Assembly (NCBI GenBank): GCA_017553445.1 | Contig: JAFZMD010000027.1 | Coordinates: forward strand, 1-52,984 | Reading direction: 5' to 3' | DNA: 52,984 nt | Source: Methanobrevibacter sp. | GTDB taxonomy: Archaea; Methanobacteriota; Methanobacteria; Methanobacteriales; Methanobacteriaceae | Program-made: the position numbers and the translations under genes | Part shown: positions 44,175 through 52,984 of the stretch, piece by piece | How positions within the stretch are numbered: the stretch's first letter is position 1 | How the letters are laid out: each line of letters begins with the position of its first letter | The notes under the pieces: model-generated | What the model saw: only the letters and a program-made list of their open reading frames with translations | Told to the model about the DNA's origin: nothing | The model's database searches: none

Positions 44175-45161
44175 ATGACATATAATATAGCAGTAATTCC
44201 CGGTGATGGAATAGGAAAAGAAGTAATGGAAGCTACCATACTAGTTTTAGATAATTTAGACGTTGATTTTAATTACACTTATTGTGAAGCAGGAGATGAA
44301 TGCCTTGAAAAAAACGGATCCGCACTACCTGATGAAACGCTTGAAATTGTAAGAAGTTCTGATGCATGTTTATTTGGTGCTGCCGGTGAAACTGCAGCTG
44401 ATGTTATTGTACGTTTACGTCAGGAAATGAAAATGTTCGCTAATTTAAGGCCTGTCAAATCTTATCCTAATACAAATTCATTATCCGATAATATTGACTT
44501 TATAATTGTTCGTGAAAATACAGAAGGACTTTATATCGCCGATAAAGAAGAACTGACTGAAGAAGGAGCAATAGCTAAAAGAATAATCACTCGTGAAGCG
44601 GAAGAACGTGTTATTGATTATGCTTTTAAATATGCTGTTGAAAACAATAAAAGCAAAGTCACCGGTGTTCACAAAGCAAATGTATTAAAGAAAAGTGATG
44701 GTTTATTTAAAGAAATCTTTTATGAAGTTGGTGAAAGATACCAGGATATTGAAAAAGAGGATTTCTATGTAGATGCTACTGCAATGTATCTTATTACTCA
44801 ACCGCAAAATTTCGAAGTGATTGTTACAACTAACTTATTTGGTGATATATTATCAGACGAAGGTGCAGGCCTTGTTGGAGGGCTTGGTTTAATTCCATCA
44901 GCCAATATTGGAGAAAATATGGCACTTTTCGAACCTGTTCATGGCTCAGCGCCCGATATTGCAGGTAAAAATATTGCAAATCCCCTTGCAATGATGCTGT
45001 CTGCCGTGATGATGCTTAGATATTTAAATGAAAACAATGCTGCCGATAAATTTGAAAATGCAATATTAAAATTATTAAGTGAAAATAAAGTACTTACCAA
45101 AGATTTAGGTGGTTCATCAACAACTAAAGAAGTGACAAATGAAATAATTAACTTATTATAA
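44175..45161 (+). CDS. leuB: 3-isopropylmalate dehydrogenase
   Basis: A 328-residue member of the isocitrate/isopropylmalate dehydrogenase family that oxidatively decarboxylates 3-isopropylmalate. Markers are IPGDGIGKEVMEA, ANLRPVKSYP, IIVRENTEGLY, THKAN-type VHKANVLKKSDG with the catalytic lysine, TNLFGDILSDEGAGLVGGLG and EPVHGSAPDIAGKNIANP. Homoisocitrate dehydrogenase (AksF) is the alternative in methanogens; the leuD loop argues for leucine. AAAGGTGAATAAATG puts GGTG 7 bases before the start at the end of the methyltransferase gene. Same operon as leuCD. Confidence 0.9.
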   Translation: MTYNIAVIPGDGIGKEVMEATILVLDNLDVDFNYTYCEAGDECLEKNGSALPDETLEIVRSSDACLFGAAGETAADVIVRLRQEMKMFANLRPVKSYPNTNSLSDNIDFIIVRENTEGLYIADKEELTEEGAIAKRIITREAEERVIDYAFKYAVENNKSKVTGVHKANVLKKSDGLFKEIFYEVGERYQDIEKEDFYVDATAMYLITQPQNFEVIVTTNLFGDILSDEGAGLVGGLGLIPSANIGENMALFEPVHGSAPDIAGKNIANPLAMMLSAVMMLRYLNENNAADKFENAILKLLSENKVLTKDLGGSSTTKEVTNEIINLL

Positions 45162-45170
45162 GCGATTATT

Positions 45171-47474
45171 ATGAAATTTGAAAATGGAATTAGTATTATA
45201 ATACCCACATATAACGGAGAAGAATATATTTCTAAACTCCTAGATTCACTTGTTAATCAAACAATAGACTTTAATCTTTTTGAAGCAATTTTTATCATGA
45301 ACGGGGAAAGGGACAATACAACAGAAATCATTGAAAGATACATGAAAGATAATCCTAAAGTTAATATAATCTTATCCGAAAGTGAAAAAGGTGTCTGTAA
45401 TGCTAGAAATAAGGGTATAAAACTAGCTAAAAGAGAATATACTATCTTTATTGATGACGACGACTATATCAGTCATAATTACCTTGAAGAATTATATAAA
45501 GCATCTGCCCCGAATAGGATTGTTCTTGGAAGCTTTTTCGATGTAGACAAAGAGACTGAAGAAATTAAAGAGTCCTATTTATCATCTCCATTACTCAAAT
45601 ATTCAGGAATCATTGAAAATCCATATACAACTGAAATGGCCGGAGCATTGTTTATTACAACAAACAAATTAATTCCAACAATTAACGTGAAAAATTCTTC
45701 ATTTAATCCGGAACTTCAAAATGGGGTGGATATCAGTTATTATTCAACATTTTATGCTGAAAACGATTTTGAGTTTTTTATCGTTGATAAGAAAAAAGAA
45801 GCAATATACTATAGATTATGGAGAGATAATTCAATATCAAGACAAAAACTATCCTATGAGTTTAATATTACACATCGCTTGAAAGTCATTAATGATATTA
45901 ATAAAGGCCTTAAAAAAGCAAAAAGTCCTGAAATTTATAATTTCATTAAAAGTCTTACCGTAGGACAAGTGGTTTTGATTAATAAGTATTTAAATGAAAA
46001 TCCTAGTGATTATGAAAAAGTTTTAAAGGATATAAACTCATATAATTTTGAATTCTTCCCATATAAGTATTTGAATGAAGATGTAAAAGAATTAGATAAT
46101 GAGGAAAAAGAACTGATAATATCATATGCTTTTAGTCCAACTAATACGACAACCAGCAATGTTGTAGCTAAACGAATTTTAACTGAAAAGAAAAATGTAG
46201 ATGTGGTATGTGCCAGTTTAGATGATTTGGATAAAGATATGCTACTTGAAAGCATTATAAAAGAATATATTGTAAACAAGTATGTTATTGAAAGTAGTTT
46301 TTCAATCGAATGGGACAATGTAAAAAATTTTGTTGAAAAAGGCTTGGAAATACTCCCAAAATATGATAAGATTTACAGCAGGGCATTTTTCAGTCATTCA
46401 CATTTTTTAGCTCTTGAATATAAATTAAAATATCCGGACACTTACTGGAGAGCCGAATTTTCAGATCCTTTGGTTAAACCTCTTGGAAGAAGAACAAGCA
46501 GCGCAATTAATGATGAGGAATATGTTAATAGAATTAACTCAATTCTAAAAGAAAAAAATCTGGAATTGATAAATATAAATCAGGACGTTAATTTAATTTG
46601 TGAGTATTTAACTTTTATTTTTGCTGATGAGATAATATTTACGAATGAAAATCAAAGAGAAGTAATGATTAATGGCTTGCCTTATGATATTAAAATAAAT
46701 AAAGAGACAATATCTCCGCAACCAATATTGGATGAGAAATATTACTATATAACAAATTTTGACTACGAAGTTGACGAAAATTACCTCAATTTCAGCTATT
46801 TCGGAAATATATTTTCTAAAAGAAGCTTTGAAGATTTCATATCTGCTTTTAAAAATGTGAAAAATAAAGAAAAGCTTAGAATTCATATATTTTCAAAAAA
46901 TAAAACATTATTCGAACAGGTATTGCCAAAAGAAGTTTATGATATAACTATTTTAAACCAGGACATTAATTATTTTGAATTTTTGAATCTGACGAAAAAA
47001 TTTGATGTATTGCTTATTGAAGACAGTTATACTAAAGGCGATGAAATAATAAATCCATATTTACCGTCTAAACTTTCTGATTATAAAGGAAGTAAAACTC
47101 CAATTTGGGGAGTTTGTGAAGATTCAAGCCCTATGGATAAATTAGATTTGGACTATAAATCTAAATTAGGTAATTATCAATCCAATATCCAAGCTTTAAA
47201 TCAAATCATTAAGGAAAAATTAAATTTAGAAATTAACAGCGATATTGATGAAAGTGAATATCAAAGAATAAGAATTAACGAACTAACAGAAAAAATTAGT
47301 GAATTAATCGAAGTAGCCAATAATGAATTTAGAAAAGATGAGATGTATGAAGCTCAAATTAATGAATTAAATCAAGTTATTCAAAATCTGGAGCAGGAAA
47401 ACTCTCAAATCAAGAATTCGAATAGTTGGAAAATGACAAAAAATTTAAGAAAAATTGGAAAAAAATTTAAATAA
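45171..47474 (+). CDS. Two-domain glycosyltransferase, GT2 plus GT-B-like, with coiled-coil tail
   Basis: A 767-residue protein. Residues 1-220 are a GT2 domain (ISIIIPTYNGEEYI, GVCNARNKGIKLA, FIDDDDYISHN). From about 330 to 690 lies a second region with GT-B flavour, including SHFLALEYKLKYPDTYWRAEFSDP, LNFSYFGNIFSKRSFEDFI and a C-terminal ANTSKLSDYK-like stretch (LPSKLSDYKGSKTPIWG). Residues about 700-745 are a coiled coil, ending in SNSWKMTKNLRKIGKKF, the tail also found on the DUF616 protein. It follows leuB by 9 bases, so a surface-glycan enzyme is transcribed with leucine genes. Confidence 0.83.
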   Translation: MKFENGISIIIPTYNGEEYISKLLDSLVNQTIDFNLFEAIFIMNGERDNTTEIIERYMKDNPKVNIILSESEKGVCNARNKGIKLAKREYTIFIDDDDYISHNYLEELYKASAPNRIVLGSFFDVDKETEEIKESYLSSPLLKYSGIIENPYTTEMAGALFITTNKLIPTINVKNSSFNPELQNGVDISYYSTFYAENDFEFFIVDKKKEAIYYRLWRDNSISRQKLSYEFNITHRLKVINDINKGLKKAKSPEIYNFIKSLTVGQVVLINKYLNENPSDYEKVLKDINSYNFEFFPYKYLNEDVKELDNEEKELIISYAFSPTNTTTSNVVAKRILTEKKNVDVVCASLDDLDKDMLLESIIKEYIVNKYVIESSFSIEWDNVKNFVEKGLEILPKYDKIYSRAFFSHSHFLALEYKLKYPDTYWRAEFSDPLVKPLGRRTSSAINDEEYVNRINSILKEKNLELININQDVNLICEYLTFIFADEIIFTNENQREVMINGLPYDIKINKETISPQPILDEKYYYITNFDYEVDENYLNFSYFGNIFSKRSFEDFISAFKNVKNKEKLRIHIFSKNKTLFEQVLPKEVYDITILNQDINYFEFLNLTKKFDVLLIEDSYTKGDEIINPYLPSKLSDYKGSKTPIWGVCEDSSPMDKLDLDYKSKLGNYQSNIQALNQIIKEKLNLEINSDIDESEYQRIRINELTEKISELIEVANNEFRKDEMYEAQINELNQVIQNLEQENSQIKNSNSWKMTKNLRKIGKKFK

Positions 47475-47516
47475 TTTAAAGACGTTATATTAATTATAAT
47501 TTAAGGAGATAATATT

Positions 47517-47615
47517 ATGAAAAAACTTAGTAGAATGCAAATGGCAGCACTTTTTATTATACTCATTATGGTATTAAGTGGGGTTGCTGGTTTCTTACTC
47601 TTAGTATTTAGATAA
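47517..47615 (+). CDS. Small single-pass membrane peptide, 32 aa
   Basis: A short frame with a strong ribosome binding site (AAGGAGAT, 8 bases before the ATG) encodes a basic N-terminus (MKKLSRMQ), one hydrophobic segment (about residues 9-30) and a terminal arginine. No database family is recognised. It lies between a transferase gene and ribH, 21 bases from the latter. The good Shine-Dalgarno and clear membrane design make it more than a chance frame. The function is unknown. Confidence 0.6.
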   Translation: MKKLSRMQMAALFIILIMVLSGVAGFLLLVFR

Positions 47616-47636
47616 TTATTTTTGGAGGATATAAAT

Positions 47637-48053
47637 ATGGTTAAATATAAAATTGCAGCAGTTGTTGCAGAATTTAATTATGATATTACACAAATGATGT
47701 TAGAATTAGCTACAGCTGAAGCTAAAAATAGAGACTGTGAAATTACAAAAGTTGTTGCTGTTCCTGGTGTATTCGATATGCCTTTGGTTATTAAAAAATT
47801 ATTGCAAAAAGACGAATTTGATGCAATCATCACATTAGGTGCTGTTATTGAAGGCGCTACAGATCACGATCAAATCGTAGCACAACATGCATCCCGTAAA
47901 ATAGCTGACTTAGCATTAGAATATGATACACCAGTCGCTTTAGGAATTACCGGTCCGGGCATGACAAGATTAGATGCTCACAGACGTGTTAAAAACGCTA
48001 AAAGTGCAGTTGAAGCAGCTATCAAAATGTGTGATAGATTAAAAGAAATTTAA
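47637..48053 (+). CDS. ribH: 6,7-dimethyl-8-ribityllumazine synthase
   Basis: A 138-residue archaeal lumazine synthase, which condenses 3,4-dihydroxy-2-butanone 4-phosphate with a ribitylamino-pyrimidine to make the riboflavin precursor. Visible motifs are AEFNYDITQMM, VPGVFDMPLVIKKLL, GAVIEGATDHDQIVAQ with the catalytic histidine, GITGPGMTRLDA and VKNAKSAVEAA. GGAGG is 8 bases before the ATG at 47637; a TTG 15 bases upstream overlaps that site and is rejected. In methanogens the pathway feeds FMN/FAD and F420-related chemistry. Confidence 0.95.
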   Translation: MVKYKIAAVVAEFNYDITQMMLELATAEAKNRDCEITKVVAVPGVFDMPLVIKKLLQKDEFDAIITLGAVIEGATDHDQIVAQHASRKIADLALEYDTPVALGITGPGMTRLDAHRRVKNAKSAVEAAIKMCDRLKEI

Positions 48054-48062
48054 GATGATTAT

Positions 48063-49001
48063 ATGGAAATTCTAAAACCTGAAGAGTTAAAAGAAAAATT
48101 CTCAGACCCCTGGGTTGCACCATATGAAAAAGTGTTGACTATGGTTGATGGAGACAAGGTTGAAATTGTCGAATATCACCCATGCATTTCAGGTTCACAC
48201 TGGCTACTGCACCAATACAAGAATAATTCCGAATTGATTGATGATGCTTACCGTGACGGTAACAAACATGTATATTCTTGTCATATAGGTTCTGCCCCTC
48301 TTGATTTAAAAGCCAGTTTTAATGCAGCAGGAATTGATGAAATCAAAGTAGATGGCGATGAGGTTAAAGTTACTCATGCAGGTCTTGCTGGTGCAGGTGT
48401 TGGAGCCGGAATGTGTAGAGGAATGGGTAAAGGAGTAAAATACATTGAACTTATAAAATCCGGTGGTGGCTCAAAAGAAGGAAGAGCAACAGTAGTTACT
48501 CCTAAACTTGAAAAAGTGGTCATTGGTGTCGATGATACTGATGTAAAAGATGCTGGTGCAACATGGACTATGGCACATAATCTAGGTGTCGAACTGGCTA
48601 GTGAAGGTTTTGAATACCTTGACCATATTATTGTCCAATTATATCCACATAACCCACATAAAACTCAAAACTGTGTTTCTATTGCTTTAACGTTCGCTGT
48701 CGAAAGTGACAAGAAAGAAGCTTTAATTAATAGAGTTATTGAAATTCTTAAAAGAGACACTTTATCTGATAAAACTGCAATAGCTATTCTTGAAGGTCTT
48801 GAAATACCTGAAAAATTAAGGGATTATTCAATTGCCACAAAAACTGGTATGATGGATGTTGAAACTGCAGAATCTACTGCTAAAGAATTGGGTATTGACT
48901 TAATTGCAGTAACTGGTGACCAAGGTAAAGTTGGTGCTTTGGCAGCATTAGGTCTTTATAATGATGTTGAAGAAGCAGTTAAAGCTTATGACAAAAAATA
49001 A
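48063..49001 (+). CDS. Methanogenesis marker protein 11
   Basis: A 312-residue protein matching methanogenesis marker 11 (TIGR03280), found in essentially all methanogens and of unproven function. Features are FSDPWVAPYEKV, HPCISGSHWLLHQYK, a Gly-rich AGLAGAGVGAGMCRGMGKG segment, and GVDDTDVKDAGATWTMA. The GVDDTD stretch resembles the TiaS-type domain of tRNA-Ile2 agmatinylcytidine synthetase, so a nucleotide- or RNA-related role is possible. GATGAT precedes the ATG, and only 9 bases separate it from ribH. Confidence 0.93.
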   Translation: MEILKPEELKEKFSDPWVAPYEKVLTMVDGDKVEIVEYHPCISGSHWLLHQYKNNSELIDDAYRDGNKHVYSCHIGSAPLDLKASFNAAGIDEIKVDGDEVKVTHAGLAGAGVGAGMCRGMGKGVKYIELIKSGGGSKEGRATVVTPKLEKVVIGVDDTDVKDAGATWTMAHNLGVELASEGFEYLDHIIVQLYPHNPHKTQNCVSIALTFAVESDKKEALINRVIEILKRDTLSDKTAIAILEGLEIPEKLRDYSIATKTGMMDVETAESTAKELGIDLIAVTGDQGKVGALAALGLYNDVEEAVKAYDKK

Positions 49002-49032
49002 GAGAATTGATTCTCTTATAATCTATTTTTTT
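49000..49032 (+). terminator. Terminator after the marker 11 gene
   Basis: A perfect 8-bp stem AAGAGAAT / ATTCTCTT with a TG loop (49000-49017), starting at the stop codon, is followed by a run of eight Ts (49025-49032). Three bases on, GGGTA / TACCC (49035-49052) forms a second, weaker hairpin before the end of the convergent gene at 49056. The pair separates convergent transcripts. Confidence 0.75.
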
Positions 49033-49055
49033 AAGGGTAATGTGCAATACCCAAA

Positions 49056-50753
49056 TTATTTAAATTTTAAGTTGATGAAATTACTTTCAAATTGTTTTTT
49101 TGATGAAAAATTACCATTATTAAATTTCAACTGAATTTCATGATTTTCATATGTAAAATTCTGACTTGGTATTGTTGAATTATTATATGTGAAAGTACCT
49201 ACATTTAAATCATCAACAGATAATGAATAAGTTTCATTTTCCTTAAATACTCCTGATGAATTTGTAATTGAAATATTATCCACGATTAATTCATATGTAC
49301 ATCCTCTTTCTTGTTTTGAAGACAGAATATACTTTTCTATGCATGAAACATTTTTATAACCTAATTCATGGTGAATTTTTGATTTATCAAACACATCTAC
49401 AATGCGGCTATTCTGTATTATATCACCATCATCAAGATGAAGTGCATTTTTTGCATTGATTGGTAATCTTAATATATCTCTCTCGAAATCACTAGTTTGA
49501 TTTATGACATAACTTTCATCATTTATAATAATCGTGTCATTAACTTTAACATTTAAAGTCATCATTGCATCTGATGGCATCCGTATTACATTAGATTCAT
49601 TTTCAATTGCGGTACCTATGGTGTATGGTCCTCTCACAGAAATCGAATTATTATTACTATTACTGGCATCAGTGAAAATAATTAAATTTCTTGAATTAGG
49701 TTCAATTGAAATAGCACCATTTTCAAAAGTTGTAGCACCCAAAAATGTTGAAATCATTAAAATTAAAATAATAAGTGAAATGATTAATGGAAAATGAATC
49801 TTAACAAAAGACTTAATCAAATTTCCTCTAGGAGTTTTCCTATATATCATGATAGACTGAACAACAACTTTTATAATGTAATATAAAGCCATGATAATTC
49901 CAATAATCGTGACTAAAACCCCAACAGACAGTGGAATAAACTTAACGAAAAATATTGTGAATAATCCTAAAATAACTAAAGATAAACCAACAATTGACAT
50001 ACGAATAAAGAATCCGATATCATCAATCATTGTAACACGGCCATACTTATTGGCACGATTCATAATTGTTCTTACAACTTCATTAGCCATCAAATGTAAA
50101 TCAGCTAAAGGAGACATATCATGTTCAATTGCACCAATGTCGACTTCCATAATGGAAATGCCCAAAACATCAGCATCAATAACGATACCTACATCAACAC
50201 CATAATCCTTTTCAAAATGGATTTTTTTCAAAATTTCCTTTCTGGCAGCAAATTGTCCGCTTAATGGTTGTTCAAAAGTAATTTCAGGGAAAAAGAAATT
50301 CAAAAGCGGTTTTGCGGTGAGTTCTGTTACACGTCCACTTTCACGAGCGAATTTAGTCTTAGTAATCTCAGCTTTTCCAGTCAAAATAGGCTTAATCATT
50401 GATTCAACTTTATTGGAAGTTAAATTATGGATATCAGCATCAATAAATGCGATAATATCACATTCTGCATTCTTATAGCCAGTGTATAGAGCTTCACCCT
50501 TACCCTTATTAACCTCATGTGAAATTACAATAGCACCTGCTTTCGTAGCTTCCTGAGCAGTATTATCTGAGGATCCATCATCAACGACAATAACTTCATC
50601 AACACATGGAACCTTTTTTATTACATCAACGACGATAGCTACTGTATTTTCTTCATTATAAGCTGGTATAATAACAGAAACCTTCTGATATTTTGGTTTT
50701 GATGTTTTTAAACTAGCAAGTAAAAAAGTAAGAATTACAAATAACCAAGACAA
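49056..50753 (-). CDS. Membrane glycosyltransferase, GT81-like, with sequon-rich outer domain
   Basis: A protein of about 565 aa. After one N-terminal membrane helix comes a GT-A domain with VSVIIPAYNEENTV, VVDDGSSDNT, FIDADIHNL with the DxD-type acidic pair, and RVTELTAKPLLNFFFPEITFEQPLSGQFAARKE, which is characteristic of glucosyl/mannosyl-3-phosphoglycerate synthases and relatives (GT81). Three or more helices follow (about 255-345). The last ~210 residues are polar, beta-like and contain twelve N-x-S/T sequons. The start is not ATG: a TTG at 50753 has GGGTGA four bases before it; a TTG at 50765 is possible. Substrate unclear; the architecture suggests surface glycan work. Confidence 0.84.
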   Translation of the reverse strand: MSWLFVILTFLLASLKTSKPKYQKVSVIIPAYNEENTVAIVVDVIKKVPCVDEVIVVDDGSSDNTAQEATKAGAIVISHEVNKGKGEALYTGYKNAECDIIAFIDADIHNLTSNKVESMIKPILTGKAEITKTKFARESGRVTELTAKPLLNFFFPEITFEQPLSGQFAARKEILKKIHFEKDYGVDVGIVIDADVLGISIMEVDIGAIEHDMSPLADLHLMANEVVRTIMNRANKYGRVTMIDDIGFFIRMSIVGLSLVILGLFTIFFVKFIPLSVGVLVTIIGIIMALYYIIKVVVQSIMIYRKTPRGNLIKSFVKIHFPLIISLIILILMISTFLGATTFENGAISIEPNSRNLIIFTDASNSNNNSISVRGPYTIGTAIENESNVIRMPSDAMMTLNVKVNDTIIINDESYVINQTSDFERDILRLPINAKNALHLDDGDIIQNSRIVDVFDKSKIHHELGYKNVSCIEKYILSSKQERGCTYELIVDNISITNSSGVFKENETYSLSVDDLNVGTFTYNNSTIPSQNFTYENHEIQLKFNNGNFSSKKQFESNFINLKFK

Positions 50754-50821
50754 TATTTCACCCAAATATTCTTAATACATTTATAGATATATTTTTTTAA
50801 TAGTATAAATGTTTGTTATCA
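50754..50821. promoter_or_regulatory. Intergenic region upstream of the GT81-like gene
   Basis: A short gap between the adhesin stop and the GT81-like start. On the minus strand TATATCTATAA (50781-50791) is a TATA-like box, about 35 bases from the TTG at 50753, predicting a very short leader containing GGGTGA. No clear terminator for the adhesin gene is seen. Confidence 0.35.
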
Positions 50822-52984
50822 TCAAAGGCTTTTAATTTCAATAGTATTAGCGGCACTTAATCCGTTATAAGAAGTTGTAATTATGTATTTTCCTGACTGT
50901 AAATTAATATTTAAATTAGCAACACCATTACCATCAGTACCTCTTGTATAAAAGACCCCATTGATGTTGAATGTTACACTTTGATTAGGATAAGGATTGC
51001 CTTTTCCATCCAAAATTGTTGCCTTAAATTTAGACCCGTCATTATAAGACATGACCATATTATCTGTTTTGATAACATTTAAAACTTTAATATTATTGGA
51101 TACTTTAAATCCCTGATATTCTGCGGTGATAATATAATCTCCTGGAGAAAGATTAATAGCTAAACTAGCCACACCATTTGAATCAGTCACTCTATTATAA
51201 AATACACCATTAATATTGAATGTGATGCCAACGCCAGATAATGGAGTTCCTTTTTCATCCAATAGTTTTACGGAGTATTTTGATGCATTTTTATAATATT
51301 TTATCAGATCATTGTTTTCAACAAATCTTGAAAGAACTGTTATATTACTGGCTGCCTTCTCGCCAGTAACTGGATTGGTTACAGTTAAAATATAAGAATT
51401 AGGGGGTAAATTAATAGTTAACTTAACAACACCGTTAGAATCCGTTACTCTATTATAAAATACTCCATTAATATTCATTTCTACATTTTTATTAATTACT
51501 GGATTACCATCATAATCTAAAATAGTAGCATAAAATTGAGAATCATTTTTATAATATTTAATTAAATCATTAGCATTAACAGTTGATTGTATATTAACTA
51601 ATAACTCTTTAGATGAGTAATTATACTTATTATCACCATTAAATTCTAAAGTTGTTAAATATTTACCGGAATTTAATCCAAGGTTAAGTGAAAATTTACC
51701 ATCATTATCAGTTGTTCTTGTATATTTCATACCATTTATCAAAACATTAACAGATTTATTTGTTAAAATATTGTTATTAGAATCAGTAAGTACTCCATTA
51801 AGTCTTGTTCCATCATGATAATACATTATAATGTCTTCTGATTTAATTAAAGTACTTATAAAATCAATAGTAAAATTATCTTTAATTAATAAAGATTTAT
51901 AACCCATTTTATTAAATGTAGCTTCAACAGAATAATACCCTAAATCCAAATCATATAAATTTAAAACTTCGCCATTGTTTATTGTATAGTTTATATTATT
52001 GATTTTAAGATTAATTTTCTCATTTATCGGATCGGATAATTTAGCAGATATGGAAACATTATTAACATTTTTAGAAATAGTTAAATTCATATCCAAACTA
52101 ATCGGATAGACTTCGAATGTCAACAAGCTATTAACTTTATTATAATTATTATTTCCATTAAAAAGGATATCCGCTGTGTATTTTCCAACTTCTAGACTGC
52201 CTGGCAATGCAAACTGACTATTTGAATTAATATCATATTTTTTATCATTGACGATTAAACTAAGAATTTCATTAATATTATCACCATTAACTCCAGTTAA
52301 AGTGTTTTTAATTATTAAATCGTCATTATATACAATATCAGATACATTTATAATCAATTTAGGATTGATTTTCTTTACATTCACATTAATATCTTGTGAA
52401 ATTGAATTATAATTATTATCTCCTTTAAAGGCAACATTAATAGGATAACTTGAAGCATTTAAAATAATAGGAATAGTGAAAATATTATTGGCTTTAAAAG
52501 TATAATCTTTATTATTTATGGTTAAAGCAACATTTTGATTTAATTTAGAATCGTTGATGCCTATTAATTTAACATCTGCTTTAATATAGTTTCCATAATA
52601 AATATCAGATATATTTAAAATGATTTTTGGTGAAGCCTTATTAACTGAGAATTTAATCATTTGAATATTTGAATTATAATTATTATCCCCATTGAAAATT
52701 ATTTTAGCTTTATAATTGTCTGCATCCAATAAATCAGGTATTTTATTTATTGAAGAGGCTTTAATTGGATAATTTTTATTATTAATATTTAAAATCAAAT
52801 CCTGTTTAAGATTATTGTTAAGAACTAAATAATTTCCATAAGTTATATTTTCAATTGTTAAACTTAAATCAATATTTGCTTTATTAATTACAAATGATTT
52901 TATTACATTGTTTTTGTTATAATTACTGTTTCCTTCAAAGGATAGTTTCGCATTATATGTTGAGGCATTTAAAACAACAGGCAA
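50822..52984 (-). CDS. Adhesin-like surface protein with Ig-like repeats, C-terminal part
   Basis: The last 720 residues of a larger protein whose N-terminus is beyond the right edge. It is made of beta-sandwich repeats in two kinds. The first ~370 residues are about five Ig-like units of the YGNNNYN type (FNGDNNYN, FKGDNNYN, FNGNNNYN), rich in Asn, Ile and Lys. The last ~340 residues are four units of about 80 residues with the pattern VFYNRVTDSNGV and GxYIIT. Such repeats match the Big_3 and adhesin-like proteins of Methanobrevibacter and relatives. The protein ends in NTIEIKSL with no membrane anchor or wall-binding domain, so any anchor must lie upstream. Confidence 0.9.
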   Translation of the reverse strand: MPVVLNASTYNAKLSFEGNSNYNKNNVIKSFVINKANIDLSLTIENITYGNYLVLNNNLKQDLILNINNKNYPIKASSINKIPDLLDADNYKAKIIFNGDNNYNSNIQMIKFSVNKASPKIILNISDIYYGNYIKADVKLIGINDSKLNQNVALTINNKDYTFKANNIFTIPIILNASSYPINVAFKGDNNYNSISQDINVNVKKINPKLIINVSDIVYNDDLIIKNTLTGVNGDNINEILSLIVNDKKYDINSNSQFALPGSLEVGKYTADILFNGNNNYNKVNSLLTFEVYPISLDMNLTISKNVNNVSISAKLSDPINEKINLKINNINYTINNGEVLNLYDLDLGYYSVEATFNKMGYKSLLIKDNFTIDFISTLIKSEDIIMYYHDGTRLNGVLTDSNNNILTNKSVNVLINGMKYTRTTDNDGKFSLNLGLNSGKYLTTLEFNGDNKYNYSSKELLVNIQSTVNANDLIKYYKNDSQFYATILDYDGNPVINKNVEMNINGVFYNRVTDSNGVVKLTINLPPNSYILTVTNPVTGEKAASNITVLSRFVENNDLIKYYKNASKYSVKLLDEKGTPLSGVGITFNINGVFYNRVTDSNGVASLAINLSPGDYIITAEYQGFKVSNNIKVLNVIKTDNMVMSYNDGSKFKATILDGKGNPYPNQSVTFNINGVFYTRGTDGNGVANLNINLQSGKYIITTSYNGLSAANTIEIKSL

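Noticed and set aside
41632..45161. Assignment of these genes as the coenzyme B (aks) enzymes
   Set aside because: The small-subunit loop YLIY is that of isopropylmalate isomerase, not the YLRT of homoaconitase, so leucine synthesis fits better.
1..52984. tRNA, rRNA or other structural RNA genes
   Set aside because: The intergenic gaps are short and AT-rich, and none shows a GC-rich cloverleaf or other known RNA pattern.

Overview
The window is low-GC archaeal DNA that reads as a methanogen of the order Methanobacteriales, most likely Methanobrevibacter or a close relative. The support is a methanogen HdrA, archaeal RadA, a multi-OB-fold archaeal RPA, an archaeal-type lumazine synthase, methanogenesis marker protein 11, and a very large Ig-repeat adhesin-like protein of the kind these gut methanogens carry. 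Genus and species cannot be fixed from this window alone.

Layout. 0.1-7 kb is core: hdrA, an AEC-type permease, and an rpa-radA operon, all on the minus strand. 7-40 kb is one large surface-polysaccharide locus. A minus-strand operon (18.7 to 7.06 kb) runs from a DUF616 glycosyltransferase through eight more transferases, including a TagB/TagF-like polymerase, to a membrane sugar-1-phosphate transferase. Two half-size membrane proteins, a GT4-like gene and one plus-strand GT2 gene follow. A second minus-strand block (34.9 to 22.06 kb) holds an ABC exporter, rmlA, an acyltransferase, rmlC, rmlB and four transferases. Then come rmlD with a barnase/barstar pair in the same operon, a UDP-ManNAc-type dehydrogenase on the plus strand, and two tandem DUF2264 genes. 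rmlABCD is complete, so dTDP-L-rhamnose is probably a building block. The ABC exporter plus TagF-like enzyme suggests export of a rhamnose-containing, possibly phosphodiester-linked polymer.

40.2-41.5 kb looks like a small decaying accessory island: three tandem 19-bp repeats, a frameshifted ADP-ribosyltransferase gene, and a second frameshifted gene. 41.6-47.5 kb is a leucine operon (leuC, leuD, leuB) with a methyltransferase inserted between leuD and leuB and a glycosyltransferase appended. 47.5-49 kb has a 32-residue membrane peptide, ribH and methanogenesis marker 11. The end (49-53 kb) has a GT81-like membrane glycosyltransferase with a sequon-rich outer domain, and the C-terminal 720 residues of an adhesin-like protein that runs off the right edge.

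Most notable: (1) a barnase with every catalytic residue and a signal peptide, followed by a translationally coupled barstar, inside an archaeal rhamnose operon; (2) an ABC exporter ATPase with about 330 extra N-terminal residues that resemble two surface-type beta-sandwich modules, the reverse of the Wzt arrangement; (3) signs of segmental duplication and fusion among the glycosyltransferases; (4) the decayed ADP-ribosyltransferase island. No tRNA, rRNA, CRISPR array or intact transposase was seen. No stretch over 300 bases lacks a gene; the longest, about 250 bases, is upstream of hdrA.
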